NCBI GenBank assembly: GCA_024734555.1
Contig: JANPWX010000076.1
Coordinates: forward strand, 5,399,504-5,463,503
Source of the DNA: Trochalopteron elliotii
Lineage: Eukaryota; Chordata; Aves; Passeriformes; Leiothrichidae
Length of the DNA stretch: 64,000 nucleotides
Direction of reading: 5' to 3'
The notes under the pieces were generated by a model, which was not told the DNA's origin, ran no database searches, and saw nothing but the letters and a program-made list of their open reading frames with translations. Every line of letters starts with the position of its first letter. Position 1 is the first letter of the stretch. Positions 36,801 through 50,836 of the stretch are shown in pieces. The position numbers and the translations under genes were made by a program.

Positions 36801-39310
36801 TAATACCACAGATTACCTCCATATAGCATAGCAGGAGAAGTATATGCTAACAAAAAATACCTGAGTTCCCTAAGAAAATTATTAGATATGATGTATTGAC
36901 CATGACAGCATACGATTGTCATTTCTGAGCTTCATGGTGAGCTTCATGGGACAATGCAATAGTTAATTCCAGAGAAATGCTGTGGTTGAAAAACATAAAA
37001 TACAATAAAATGAAATACCATAGCCAATGCAGAAGCTCTATCTGTTTTTGAGCCTTGTTACCAAATCATTTGCAACTTACATTTGAAACAACAAAACGCT
37101 AAAGAGTAATGAGCAAGTCAATGTACAGATATGTGCCACAGAGCTTCAATGCATGTGTTTGCTTCACAGTAGGTGGTGTCACAGCTCTCCTTTTACCCTA
37201 ACCTGGTAGCTTTGGAAGAGGGTAGGGATTTTTCCACTAGCTGTTTTGAATTGCATTCTGCTATTGTCTGATAGCATCACTAGCTGAAACCTTAGCCACG
37301 AAGTCAAAGTGAAGCCAGGCATGAGAAAAATCTTTAGTACTGGAGGCCAACAATAAGGGCAACGTGACTTTGAATCGTTGTTTAAAGAACGAAGGGCCTG
37401 GTTTCGCCCTTCTGGTATCAAAGGAATTTTCTCCTTAAGCTGTCTTGCTAAACACAACAAGACTATTTAGTTAGTGCCACTTGATATTAGCAAAAAGCAA
37501 AAAAAAATCTAGTAGTAAGAGGCGAACAATTACAATTAGAAATATTTCTAATCAATGTATTCAGAGACAAAATAAGCAGTTCTCCTGGTACAAGATATTA
37601 CATAATTATTTAAATTTAAAGCAACTTATATTTGTAATACTGTAAGAGAAGAGTAAATGTCTGTAGCTCTCCGCATCTTCCCCCAGGAACAGACCAGAAA
37701 ATATGAAATATATAATTCCCTAACAAATTAAAATTTGGAGTGGAGGTGAATACAGAAACAAGAGAGGAGAGAACATGAAACATATTACAGGAACTAGGAT
37801 TTACTCATATTTGGACAGTTCTGTGGTGGTAAATGTGTGTAACATGAACAGGCACACTGCATGATCTTGTAAGGATCAGGGCCCTGTGTACATTGGGGAG
37901 ATGCCATCAAACAGCATGAGCTAACAATTTTGGTTTGCAAGACAAGCTGCTACTATCATATGAGTTTTGTAAGGCTCCTCTTTTCTAGCCGAATGTGTGG
38001 GACAAGAAAGCAAAGTAATCAGTCCATATCCTTTGCTCTTTTCTGAGATAATTTTTCTCATTGTCTGGAAGGCTATTTTTTTTGTCAAAAGATACTTTCA
38101 AGCTTCAGGTTTTCTGTGCTGCTCACTAAATCATTTGTACAATAACTACAGTATAAGGAGCAAACAAGTAATGCCACAATATTTTATCACACTGTTACTT
38201 TGGTAATATTAAATCATCAGACTTGTCATTCATGATAGTATTATTTTCTATAGTCAGTTACCAGGGAAAGTAAACATAAGCATTTTTCTTAAAAGTGTAG
38301 CTGGCAGAGTGTAGTTAAAGATTGTATCATGCAGGGACAAATAATTAAAGAGCATAACTGTGATTCTAACATTAAAATGAATGCTTGATTTTGTGGCTTT
38401 CTTTTAATGTAGCTTTCAAGTTTCTTCAAAAATTGGAGGAGAAAACCCCCAAAGCATCATGACATTGGCACACTGGGGCTGAAATGTTTAGGCTCCTCAT
38501 TGAAACCACAGCTGCTTGAAGCAGCATTTGTTGGGTTTTATCAGTAGCTTATTCTTTGTAGGAAGACCAGCACAAGAACAGGTCTGCTCGGTGGGATTCA
38601 GCAGTAGCGGCAGCCACAGAAGATTCAGTGAGCTTGGCTATCCCTCCAGAACCTGCCACACTGTTTTCACATGACAGCTCTTCCATCTGCTCCTCTCAAG
38701 GGTGATCTATTGATCAACAGTGCTTCCCTAATTACCTGCCCCTGCCAACTGCCCCAAATCTGCCTCATTCCTTCAATTTAATTTCATTTTGTAAAGTTCT
38801 TGGAGATCTGCTCATGCAAAACAGTGCTGGGGAGGAAGGTGCTTTTCCCAAACACTGCCTGTGAAACAGATTGGAACAAAAAGAGAATGAACCAGAAGTA
38901 GGGCCAAATCTGCCTGATCAAGTGACGAGCACAGTGAAACCACAGATAGGAGATCATATCCTCCCATTATGCCTGTAGAACAGGTAACGAACCTGTTTTT
39001 CAGGTCTTGGTAGTTGCAATAGTAGAGATGCTGAATTTCTGTGTGTCCTTCAGCTGTCTGCAACAGCAAATAGATTTTGTGGGTGATTGCATATTTTCAA
39101 GCTAATAAGGAAAGTTCTGGAGCACACTGTTGCTTTCCTGCAGAGATGCTTTTTAACTTAGTCCTGGTACCTGATGGCTCTCAAACACTAAAGGGCCTAG
39201 AGATCCACTGTGAAGAGGCAAGGTTGTGTGTCTGTGCTGAGAGAAAGGTTACAACCAGTGTTAGGTGAAAGAGACCTTTCACATGAGCTGTGTGTCTGTC
39301 CAGGCCTGCT
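33851..39310. other. intergenic, nothing recognised
   Basis: No coding exon, RNA gene or identifiable repeat was found, apart from a short G/T-rich run near 35165-35198. Old, unrecognisable transposon remnants are likely. Confidence 0.5.
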
Positions 39311-39442
39311 CATCCCACCCTCATCTTCACATCCTACCCTTGCCTCCACATCCCACCATGCTTCTTTATCCTGCCCTCATCTTTGCATCCCATCTTTGTC
39401 TCTACATCCCACACTTGTCTCTACATCCTGCCCTCATTCTCA
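39311..39442 (+). repeat. 19-bp minisatellite, about seven copies
   Basis: Imperfect head-to-tail copies of a 19-bp unit like CATCCCACACTTGTCTCTA; one copy is shortened to about 17 and one is lengthened to 20. It is pyrimidine-rich on the plus strand. Because 19 is not a multiple of three, the repeat runs through all three frames, which explains three overlapping plus-strand open frames of repetitive His/Pro/Ser/Leu peptides at 39210-39560. Those frames are not genes. Confidence 0.85.
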
Positions 39443-42400
39443 GCCACTCAACTTTTCATTTTGCTGGACATTTCACCTGGAACAGCTCCAGAATGATGTG
39501 CTTGAGTCTCAGTGTTGCCATAATCATTTCATAGCAAGTTTCAGAAGTGCACTAAACTGATAGCATTGTTGTGCTGGAATAGCTGAAAAATTTCTCTATT
39601 AAGGCATATAACACTGCCTTAGCTTGCACTCCCATCTCCTAGAAGCCAGTTTTGTTAAAACACACAACTCAAAACCTGAAGTCTAGTAAGATCATAGTAC
39701 ATATAATTAGAATAAATTCTGCATGTTTTTGCATCACCTGAATGATTTAATACATGCTTTTATTCAGCAAGGTTACAAATGAGCTGCTGTAGCAGTAACT
39801 TAATGATGGCAAGCTCTGACCACCAGACAGAGCTTTTTATAGCAGGTCATTGCTGTCTTCAGTGTATGAGACAAATACTGGATTCATTGGGAGATCTTTC
39901 AGCAGAAGGATAATATGTTGAAAAACAGCTCTGTCAAAGTGACTTTGCTGCTAAACATTTTGTAGTAGTCACAGAATCAGAAATCTGATTTATTAATTAA
40001 ATCCTATCAGCACATGCTCTAAAGAAACCAGCATGACTGAACTATGCCCTTCTTAAGTGAGATTGAAGGACATGACAAAAGTTTGTAATAGTATGCCTCA
40101 GCCCACATTTCCTGTAAAGGATATAACTTGTTATTTTTCAAAATACGCTGAATATATTTTCTTTATATCTTGGTTTATTATGACCCATGGGAGCAATCAT
40201 AAAACTGAAGCATGCAAAAACTAAGTGAAAAAAATAACTGGATTACACAGGAGGAGCTGGCATATCCTGACTGTATTATTCTCCTACAAAGCAACAGAAA
40301 GGTATTTGGCCAGATTTTCTCCAAAAGGGACAAAAACTTTGAAAGAATCTTTGCTTAAACATTCATTGAGTAATTTTTCAACTAAATTCATCGAGCTAAA
40401 TAGAGAGAAATAGAGCATGTCTTAACATGAACAAAGGAATAAAGAAAACCCTATTAATTAATGTAGCTGAGAGTATGATCGTATGACATTTCTATGGGAT
40501 TGCTGTAAATAGTGCCTGGTCCCACAGCATGGGACAAACATCTTGCAGTCTGCTCTGTGTTGGGTAATTACAGTGCACTGAGCCTGCATATTCAAATTTG
40601 TCCTTGATAGGAAAACAATTTCCCGAGCCCCAGCAGGTGACTCTATAACCGGACACAGGCAGCTTGGTGCCAGTCTCCCCCAAGCCCCAGGCACACCTCT
40701 CCCGTCTTTCTTTTTTTTTTGCTGCTGTTCTGTTTTTGCACCAGTCTGTGCTTCTTCCTGTAACCTGGGGTCGTTAATGTGCAATGCTGCTTCCACACTG
40801 GCAGACTTCTGGCCTTTGAATTTCATTTGAATTCTTCATGCACTGGTAGCAAGACACATGGATAGTGGTGGGCTGGTGCAGTCTGAGGAAGGCAAAATGT
40901 TGGCCAAAGCTGCTTTTTCCCTTTGCTGATCTGCACCTCTCTAAACCGCCAGAGAGACATCTGCCAGTGTGGAGCAGGCTGGAGTCTGGAGGGACCTCTG
41001 CTCTGCCATGACTCTGCTGGGAGGGGAGCACCCTTCCTGAGCACCGTGTTCTCCCAGGGCTCCCAGGAACCCTGTGCCCACCACAACCTCACCGTGCTCA
41101 CCTTCATCCCAGAATCTCACTGTGCCTTTTCAGTTTCTCAGACACAGGGACAGTCCTTAACCCCTGGCCAAGGTGATTGGAAAGCACTGCACACAGAACA
41201 GCAACATGGAGACAGTTGAATAAGTCCTGAATTACTCATTTTGGCATTAACGTGTAACAAAGTCAGCAGTTTGGTAGTGCAGTAGTTTACTGGGTGTTAC
41301 TGTGGCACCGAGGTACTGCCTTGCTCGACTTTTACCCAGCCTATTGTAGTTACTGTTGGAGGGGGACTTGTGGGCAGCCCAGTGCCACCTTTCCTCTGCT
41401 ACAGAGCATTTTCTGGGCTTCTCTTGCACCTTTTTCTGATCCTTTTTTGCCATGCCAGAAAAAAAAATGCAGGAGCCTTTTTCTGAGTACTCCTTTCTTA
41501 TGCCGAGGCACAGTCTGGGAGCAGTCAGCTGTCTTTGGTTTCACCACCACTGCTGTTCCAAGTGTGTACCTACTTCACACAGGCTGAGTAATGTGGTACT
41601 CTGGGCTTATGGCATCACTTGCTAAGCCTCCTGATGGCAGAAAGCCCACCTCCATGCTGCACCAGCTCCATGGTGCCATCGGAGCCATGACACAGCTGCT
41701 ACTCACTTGCTCCCCCATGAGAAGCGCAGGCCTGGTTTTCGTGCTCTTTGTTCCCTGTGTGGAACAGGTGTCCTATATCCAGAAAGGCTCACTGCAGTTG
41801 TTCACCACAGTTGTGTTTGTTTAGCTTCAGCTGCCCCTGTTTCTGATCATGTCTGACTGGCTATGAGGGTGTAACCAAAAATTAGTTTGAATGCCACCCC
41901 CTTGGGCACGGAATCAGTGGCAGAGGCTGCTGTCATGTACAGAGAACAGTCCATTTGCATCCTTCCTCAAGCATCCTCCTGACAGTCCACCTTCAGAAAC
42001 CACAGGAATATTGCAGAGCAGTTGAATAGCTTCTGGCATTAAACATGAACGTGCTTGGTATGACATTTTGCCAAGGGTGGATTGGGATTTCATACAACAA
42101 CTCACCGCAGGTACTTACACACTCTGTTGGACATGAATGCTTGGCTAGACAATACGTTCTGCCTTGGAGGAACTGCCACAAAGCACCGATGCGCCAGCAC
42201 CTGTGGGAGCAGATGGCTTGCCTGTTTTCCTCCAGACATTAAGGCTCCAAATCCACAGCACATCTCTTTCTCAGATTCACAGAAAGCTGCAGAGGAACTG
42301 TCTCCTGTCAAATTTCTTCTCCTGCCTGGTGGGACCAACTCCAAACTCAGCTATTCACATTGCATTGTTCATTTCTGAAAACTTATGCTCTGGAGTTTAA

Positions 42401-45400
42401 AACTAAAGGCTGAAAGTGATGGGGAAAACTCAAGGAAACCACAGCATGTGTGACTAAAAGCAAGATGATAATCAGTGGTCCTTGAGGCCTAAACCCTTGT
42501 CTTGGTGAATCACCAGGGACTTGAATACAGACACCATCAGTGGGCAGCAAGGCAACGGGATGTGTATGGGTGGTCCAGCAATACCAAATCTGCGGAGAGC
42601 TGTAATACCAGAACTTTCCTTGACTTTCTGAAATCCAAGACAGTCTGTCAGACATTATAATACAGAAAGTATGTTGAGTGACCATTTCCAGCTCCAACAG
42701 GAATTTTCTCTGACTTTCTGACAACTACCTGCTGTATCACCTCCCCATCTCGAAAAAATGAGAGAATAGTTCCCTAACTCAGTAGACAGATCAGGTTTAA
42801 ATTTAGTTGCTACTTTTAGAAAATACCTCAGGATTCTTGGACAGGCAGCTTTGTGCAAGCACTTCTGGCTATCATTGCTATCTCCTAAGGGATGAGAAAA
42901 GGCTGTACTAAATAGGATAAGAATAGCAACAGAGGACTGATACTGCTCTTGTGTGCAGGATGGATGAGATGAATGCCATCTTCCTCTTATTTGCCTTCAT
43001 AAATCATCTCCCTTTTTCTCTTTTTTCCTTAGTAGTGTTGATTTTTACCTTAAATGAAATGGGCAAGGTGTCATCAGGGAAGTCCACCTATTAAAACAAG
43101 CTGGTAAGAATCGTCATGCTCTTATTTCCTGACAACTGAAAGGACTTTGGATTTTATGCATAACAAAAGTTTTGGTCCACAATGGAAAGAAAATTACTTA
43201 TATTCCGTATTTGTTTATGTGGCATTAGGTAATTCTGCTTTCAAGAAGCACTTTCCTGTACATATAAACTTACAGAATCCCTAGAGAAGAACATCTAAAG
43301 AGAAATATAATTTTACCTTAATGATTAGGTAAGATAAATTTGCCATTTAGAGGATCTTTGCCGAGTTGTGCAGGAACACTGTGGGTGTTAGGAATTCACT
43401 CCTATTGTCCCCAGGCTGAATTGCTTTGAAAAAGGTCACATGAGGAGGAAAGGAAGTTTTGACTTTCACATGCCTGTTATTGCTAAGGAAACCACTTCCT
43501 TGGTATTCACATATTCAGCATGTCTCCAGTTTTGGTGCTCTGACAAATGACATCGTGCTGCTGCATCAAGTAACAAAGAAGGGTGGAGAAGACTTTTAGA
43601 CAACTTGATGTGTTTGAAACACCAGCACAGCTTTTGTAGGACTGTCAGATTTCAAGCAGGCTTTGTGAGAGTAAGCAGGGTCCTTTGTTAGCTTCAGATG
43701 GGATACCTGGAGTTTAGAAATGAAAAAAGGGTTTTGGCCTACACCTCAGCAAGCTCAGGTATAGTTTGGAAGTTTCCTGGGTTGTATTGATGGCAATATT
43801 CTTACACCTCTGTGGATACCCAGAGACAAATTTTCTAATATAAATATACCTGTGTTATTCTCTGTGTAAAATTTGTTTCAGCTTTCAAGTACGTGCCTTT
43901 TCTTTGGCATTTGGATATCAGGAACTGAATATCCTTGGTATGTGGTGATTTTAGAAGTACTTGCATTTCAACTTTGGGTATATAGGACTTTTCCCATCCT
44001 TCTGACTTCTTACTCAAGAAATTAGACTGAGTGACAAGGTACCCCTGGTAAGGACTGAAAATCTCTACATTTTGGGGATTTTTATAAAGAGGACTGAAGC
44101 AAAATTTCTTTGAATTTTTTGTGCAAATCTCAGTCTGACAAGAGGAAAATGTATCATAATTAGGCTTATTTCTACTCAGAGAAAAAAAAAGAAGTTTAGT
44201 ATGCCTCGGGATACAAGTGGGCTTTCACTGTAAATATACAATAGCTACTGACATTACTGGCACCAAGTGTGAGGCATGCACAAATCACAGGAACTGAACA
44301 GCTAAAGCCCTGCTCAATTTACTGAGAGGCTACTGAACTTTTGATATGTCAAGATCTATTTGTCTAAATGTTATCTGTAAAGACAACATAATGTAGTGAA
44401 CTGAGCCTGGGACTCAGGAAGCCAAAAATCAATATTCTAATCTTGGCCCTACCTCAGATGCATTTGGTAGCTCCAGAGTAGTTGCTTAATCTCCCTGCAT
44501 GCTCACCAGAGATAAAACAGTTCAAATATAATAAACTCCACTGAATTGCTGTGGAGATCAGTTCACAGCTTCTGTATACTTCTTTGAAGAACTGAATTGT
44601 TATATAAGTATTACCATTACATGCAGGACTTCTGGAGGTTTGTCTTCAGGAAAATACCAAGTATCTTTGGATTTGAAAATGCAGGTCTGGTTTCTAGCAG
44701 ATGCCCTTGCCCCATAGAAGCTTGAAGCACAGCCTGGTGGCAGCCCAGAAGATACCAAGCCATCTGGCATGATGCCATCTTTCCTTCCCTCCTTTTTCAG
44801 ATGTTTTCTCCCAGAGAGCATCCTCATTATCATTCTGACCATGGCCGGAATAGACCACACCTCAACAGAAGTTATTTGCTTAATGCAGAAATAACAGAGA
44901 AGGACCTAAGGCCTGTTTATTTAGGCATTAATTATTCAGGAATTAAGACTAGAAAATAGTTGTGATTTCTCCTGGGTTAAAATACTTGAAAACCTGCTAC
45001 TCATTTTCCCCAGTATAGTAATTTCTGAGTGATCATTTTACTAGAGGCTTAGCTGAGCTGTACTTGTGTCTGAGGATCTCAGAATGGTTAGCTGAGCTGA
45101 CATAAAAGGTAAGTAAAGTCACAATAACCTTCTTCAGCTTTTAAGAAATAAAACCAACAAAACAAAAAAAGAAATTAACCAACCAGTGACACCATGGATT
45201 ACCTTCTATAATGTAGGAATGAGGAGATTTACTGGTTGTATCTCTCTTCCATGTAGGAAATGAGTTCCACCTACAGAGGACAAGAGCACCCATATCCTAG
45301 CAAATTGTGCACTTTTCCAGCCCAAAAGAGCAGTGGTTTATGAATTGCTCTTGAAACTATGAGTTTTTTAAATTTTGAAATTTCTCAGGAAAAGGAAGCG

Positions 45401-48400
45401 CAAAAACAATCGAGTCTACATTTACTGGTATGTATATTTGTTTTACAGCCATTACTACTTGCAGAAGGGGGTCAAGCACCTCTAACAGCCCAGGGTTTTG
45501 TCTCCTGTCATAGTCAGCCCTCATGATACTGTTAAAATACACAGGCTGTGGCTGGCAGGTGGCAGTTATGCCCAAACCCAGGCAAGGTTTTGTTCCAGAA
45601 GAAGCTGGGAATATTTGCTATATTCAGTGGTGAGGCAGCAGGGAAGGCAGTGCATGGGGGCGATGCACTCACAGCAGCTGGGGTTGCTAAGCACACAGCC
45701 TGCTATGCCGCTAAGCAGGCAGGACCCAGCAGAGCCATTAAGTCTGGAAGAGGCTGAGTATTTAATAAGCTGCATGCTACCATGCATTTACATAGCTTAA
45801 GTTGTAGTAAAGCCCTAGCAGGAAAGGGTCAAAAGTGCAGGGCTGGAGGGCTAAAGCCCACGCAGACTGCATCATAACCCATCCTGTCCTCAGCAGAAAA
45901 GAACTTAGGGAGGAACCACAAGAAAACAGCCTCCTTCCAACCAAGAAGAACTTTAAAGGCCAAAAGGCAAGAATTAAAAAAATGCAAATTTAAAAATAAT
46001 TGAAATTATAGCACATGTGACCAGGTCTGGCAAAACTCAGTTACACAGAGGTTGCAGGGTATCTACATGCCCCCAATAAACCAAGCGTAAGGAGTGCACT
46101 GGAAAGGAAAATGAGATTCCTGTCCTTTGTGGTGTACACGTCTAAGACAAAATGACTCTTTGCTCCCCCTGTGTGCTCTTAAGGTTCTTTCATGTTAATC
46201 ATTTGACACTTATTTATTTCCCAGTATGCATATTTAACCATTTCCCTGGGCATCATCTTTACCCTGAAACTGCCGGAGACCAGAGTCCTGTTTCAGGCAG
46301 TGACTCCCCACAGCAGGCTCTCTGTGCTCTCTATTCTCTCCCTCATTAGCAAAGGCTGTTTCAATACAGAGCTACTGACTTCGGACAGGAGAGCCCATGT
46401 CTGATTTCACTTCCTTTAGCATAATCACAGACTTCAGTGACTGTGCTTTTTGCTTTTCATTTATACTGACATAACTGAGATTGAAATCTGTCCCACAGCA
46501 AGTATTTATCAGGGCATATCAAAGGAAAAGCAGACCAGAAGAGAAACAAGCACAACAGCGAGTGCCATTAAACTTTGCCAAGTTACATTTCAAAGTCAAT
46601 GAAAACCACCCCAGAGACAAAAAACTAAAATGTAGGACAAAGTAGAGCACTGAAAAAAAAGTTTCCAAACACTGGTGTCCTACAGAACAGGTTTTGATTA
46701 CTTGTAACTTGCAAAGATTATGAAGCAAAACCTATACAGAACTAACAATATCTGAACAAAGTCAATGGTCACCACCCTGGTGCTTTTGTTAACATCTTTG
46801 CTTTGATATGTAGACCCATCACAACTCTTTGTGCATGTCAGGGACCCTTTCTACAGAGTACTGAGAAAGCAACAGGACAACATCCACAACGGGCTTTCTA
46901 AGTGATATAAAATAACGGGATGTCCCACTTTAATTAGATAATTAAAACTGTTTCTGCTTTGCTAGATGCCAAGGACACCCAGTTTCTTGGCAACAGACCT
47001 CTAATTTTCTTTCTTTGATATCCAGGTCACAGCCATTTGGATTAGAGGCTCATTTCCAGCAGCAGTGCACAGCAGGGGCACGCAGCTTCCTGTCCTGCTG
47101 TTGGTATCCCCACTAAGTTCAGCATCTTGCAACTACATTTATAAAAGCTGTTAAATGTTAAAGCCCTTATAGAGGGTAGTTTCTCAATATTCACAAAGGT
47201 CAGGCGACATGTAAGCATATTCAAAAATTAGGCAGCCCTGTGCAACACCAGCAACCTCATATCATCCGCAAGTCTCACCTTGTTCTAGCTAAAGAACATG
47301 ACTGAAAGGGATAGAGCAAGAGAGGACAACTCTTCCATCCCCAGCTCTCAAGCTTCTTTGAAAGTAAAGTCTACCACATCCCTGACCATTTGCTACCATT
47401 CCCCTTTATGAGGGAGAGGAACACTGTCCTATAAGAGGTCTACCTGCTATCCAGATCAGGTGTGGAAACCACATACCTTTACTGAGCGTTGGTCAGCTAC
47501 CTGGAAGAAAAGCATATAGCCCTGAATGCCTGGACCAGTGCTTTGCCTGAGCTGACATAACTTGAACTGTGGAGCAAACTACAGCCTGAAGATTATCAAA
47601 GGCCATCAATCCATACATAAGGCACAGGTGTGTGTATATATGTATTCCCAGCCCCATGTGAACTGGAAAGGTATAACTGATGCCTGAAGATTTTTAACTT
47701 TTTCACATATTTGTAGCTTTGTAGATTTTTAATTTACAGTTGTATGGTTTCTAGTACTTTTCTTTCTATTTCTCACATTTTAGTACAAGCTAACTCTTTG
47801 TAACATATTCTTGAAATTCTGTTTAGTCTTATTCTTAGGAAGAGAATTTCTGACAAGAATATCTAGTATTCCACCAGAATTTAAGACATGACAAACAGGG
47901 CAAAGAAGCCCCTGGACCAACTCCAAGAGGCTGACCAAGAGGGGGTTACTGGGGCAACTGATCTGCTATTGGTTGTACCTGCTAGATATACTAATTAATT
48001 AACTTTATAAAAATTGTAGAAATCCTTTATCACATGTGCTGGTAGCCATTTCTGTGCACCTGAATGCTTTCATTGAAGATCTGCTTTTTATCAGTTGCAA
48101 GTTTTTGTCTTTTGATTTTAGGCAATGTAACAGTCCATGCATATTTTTGAAAGCAAGACAGTTTTTATAGGAAAAGAACATAGAGCATAGTACCAAGGGG
48201 TGGGTTAGACAGAAGAAATCATATAGAGCAGATGGTAGCCACGGTGCTTAATGCACTCTTGGAAGGTGCCCAGCAACTCTAGTTATGAGTGACAGAAGAA
48301 CTTATAGAGGATAATGACTTTGTCAAGTGCCAGCAATTTATTACATCGTATTCCTAAGAACAGCTGAGGTGAATTAACCACAGCAGCCACTTACTATTCC

Positions 48401-49755
48401 TTCTGACATCCCTGAGGTCCTGTGTGTAGTGCTGCTGAGGTTGCTGGTGCCTTTTGGGTCAATGTGAACTTGTTCAAAGCTAACCCAAAGCCAACTGTTG
48501 GGGTTAGCATAGCGTCAAATCCTTGCCCATCAACCACCCAGCAGGTGTATCACCTTATGCTTGCTGCTACACTAACCATCACTTGGGGTTTGGTCAGCTT
48601 GGAGCGGGACCAGAACAAAAAATGTTAACACACAAACAGCATTACAAAGAAGGTACACCAGGTGTTATGGCAGTACTGGGTAAACTTGCCTCCCTCCAGC
48701 TACTCCAAGCAAAGAAAGAGTTATGAGGAGTGTGCCTTCTAGGCACTCTTTCATCTGACAAAGCCAGGATATAGGACAAGATATTTGTATTCTTGTGTAC
48801 AGCCTACATCGATGCCTATATGCATCACCATTTAGCTCTACAAAACATACTTCAAGTTGGATTATTTTTCATTTAAAAAACCCCATTGTGCAACTTCATG
48901 AAAATAATGCTGCAAAGTGAATTTTGGCTGAACTCATGGAGGTTATTTTTCTATTGCCTGTCCCCAATTTTATCTTCCACTAGGGACAGGTGAGATAAAC
49001 AAAGCAGACTATTGGTGACAAATACTTGATGTATTTTGGAAATGAAGCTGCTTTTTTTTTACCCCCAGAGAACAGCTTGGCCCTATAGGACTGGTATCTC
49101 ACACACAGAAGGGGAAATGAATTAATTTTTACTCAATAGAAGGTTACTTTTTTCTACCAATGAGCAGATCAGAATTACTGTTACTGTTTTATGAACTTCT
49201 GATGATCAGGTAGCAGTCATTTTCAACATGATCTTCTGTTGAGAAAAGTGCACGAGTACTCCATGGTCATGTTTTGTATCTGCCATCTTCTCTTGAACCA
49301 TCACTATCCACATCCAGTCCTCTAAAACATCCAGGAAACCATGGATCAAAGTATAGAGCAAGTTAAGACGGTCTTGGCAACATACTACTCTATATGTGTC
49401 AACTCAGTAATACAGCTTATTGGGACACAGGCATGATCAGTTTCAAACCATGATTAAAGATTTTTGTTATGTTTATTTGGGCTATCTTGTGAAGGGAACA
49501 TTCCACAGAATGATAGCATGCAAGAGAAAATCTAGTTACCAGCTGAAATGCATAAAACTATTACAGTTCTTGACACAAAAAAATTATGTAGTTGAGAGTC
49601 AGAAAATAAAAAAGGGTTTTTTTCTTTCTTTTAAAAATACAGAATCTTAATGAAGAAAATGTATTAGAAGTAACATAGAATATCAATTTTTTTTAAAAGA
49701 TAATCTCTGTAGACAGTGTTTCAGACTTCACACAAGAAGCTTGTTAACAGGCAGT
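39443..49755. other. intergenic, nothing firmly recognised
   Basis: Segments at about 40.6-42.4 kb and 45.5-45.8 kb are more GC-rich and have open frames on both strands, but none matches a known family. They could be old repeats, lncRNA exons or regulatory DNA. Confidence 0.45.
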
Positions 49756-49765
49756 TTTATTTATT
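49756..49765 (-). terminator. candidate ASRGL1 polyadenylation signal
   Basis: Two overlapping AATAAA hexamers on the minus strand, about 840 bases after the stop codon. Cleavage would be expected 10-30 bases further left. Confidence 0.45.
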
Positions 49766-50600
49766 TTAGTACAACTTGCTTTGATCACTTACTTTCAGAT
49801 AATTATTTTTCCAGTTAATCAGCATCTCTGTCTAATGTTTTGACTTAAAAGGTGCCGATCACCTTTGCATTTAAGTAGAAAAGATTGATGTTATTTTTAT
49901 TGAAAGCACAACCTTCTTTATGACTACCCCAGATATTAAATCCATAGCATCTTTCCTGTTAATGGTCCACATACAGTTTGAAACACTGTAGCCTACTTGG
50001 TTGTGATTTCCAGTCTGATGTCAGGGAATGGAATTAGAGCTCCTTAGCATCAGCTTTCCCTTCTCTGGAGAAAGTTCCTTTCTTTACTTCATTATATCCT
50101 CTGATAAGCTACCTCAAGCCTGTGACAACAATTTTTAACTTAACTCTTGGCTGGTCTTTGGTGATATTTCACTCACCATTAGCAAGCTGTTACCATGGAA
50201 TGGCAGCTCAAAAGACTGAATTTTCAAATTTTAGCTTTTAATTAATAGGTATTTTTCTCTCAAATCATCCTGGCAGCAGTCTCTGAGAATGGATGTGGAA
50301 AGGAGTTCCTCTAATACTGAAACTCAGGCTCCCTTTAATGTAAGATTAAGGCATGCTAACCAAGGAACCTACAAACCATTCTCTTTCTTATCTAAAAAAG
50401 GAGGATCTGACTTCACAAAGGTATTAGACTACACATATATACATGTCCACTAAAGAACTATGTCCAGATTTTGTTTTGACTGTAAATGTGGTAATGCCTG
50501 TGAACCAAAAGATCTTTCAGAAAGACAAAATCAACAGTCATTGTCCTCCAGCAAAAACTGGAGACCTCCATTCTTCTCTGTCAGTCAACTTTCTTCATTC
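49756..50600 (-). other. ASRGL1: ASRGL1 3' untranslated region (end estimated)
   Basis: Non-coding DNA after the stop codon. The first strong polyadenylation motif on the minus strand is AATAAATAAA at 49765-49756. Weaker ATTAAA motifs lie closer to the stop, near 50.24 and 50.34 kb, so shorter ends are possible. Confidence 0.5.
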
Positions 50601-50836
50601 TTAGAATCCCTCCCTTTCACATACAAGTGCTTCATCAACAGGTTTTATATGCTTCTCCCCAGCATAAATGCCGTAATGAAGGTTGTCATCCTTTACAGTA
50701 GCCCAGGACATTTGCTTGGTGGAGAACCTTGCTGCCCACTCTCCTGCCTTGTTGACAACAATGACACCCCCCAACCCCCCAACTCGTGTCTTCATGTAGT
50801 CTAATGCAGTGTCCGCTGCTACCTCTGGTGACATTC
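50601..50836 (-). CDS. ASRGL1: ASRGL1 terminal coding exon
   Basis: 236 bp from an acceptor CTTTTCAG to a TAA stop at 50603-50601. It encodes the last helix and strand of the beta chain, including [21 protein letters not shown], aligned with human YMKSRVKGLGGLIVVSKTGDW. The C-terminal tail after HYGI is about ten residues longer than in human and ends REGF. The first two bases complete a Gly codon split with the previous exon. Confidence 0.95.

Noticed and set aside
39210..39560. Three overlapping plus-strand frames
   Set aside because: Explained by the 19-bp minisatellite.
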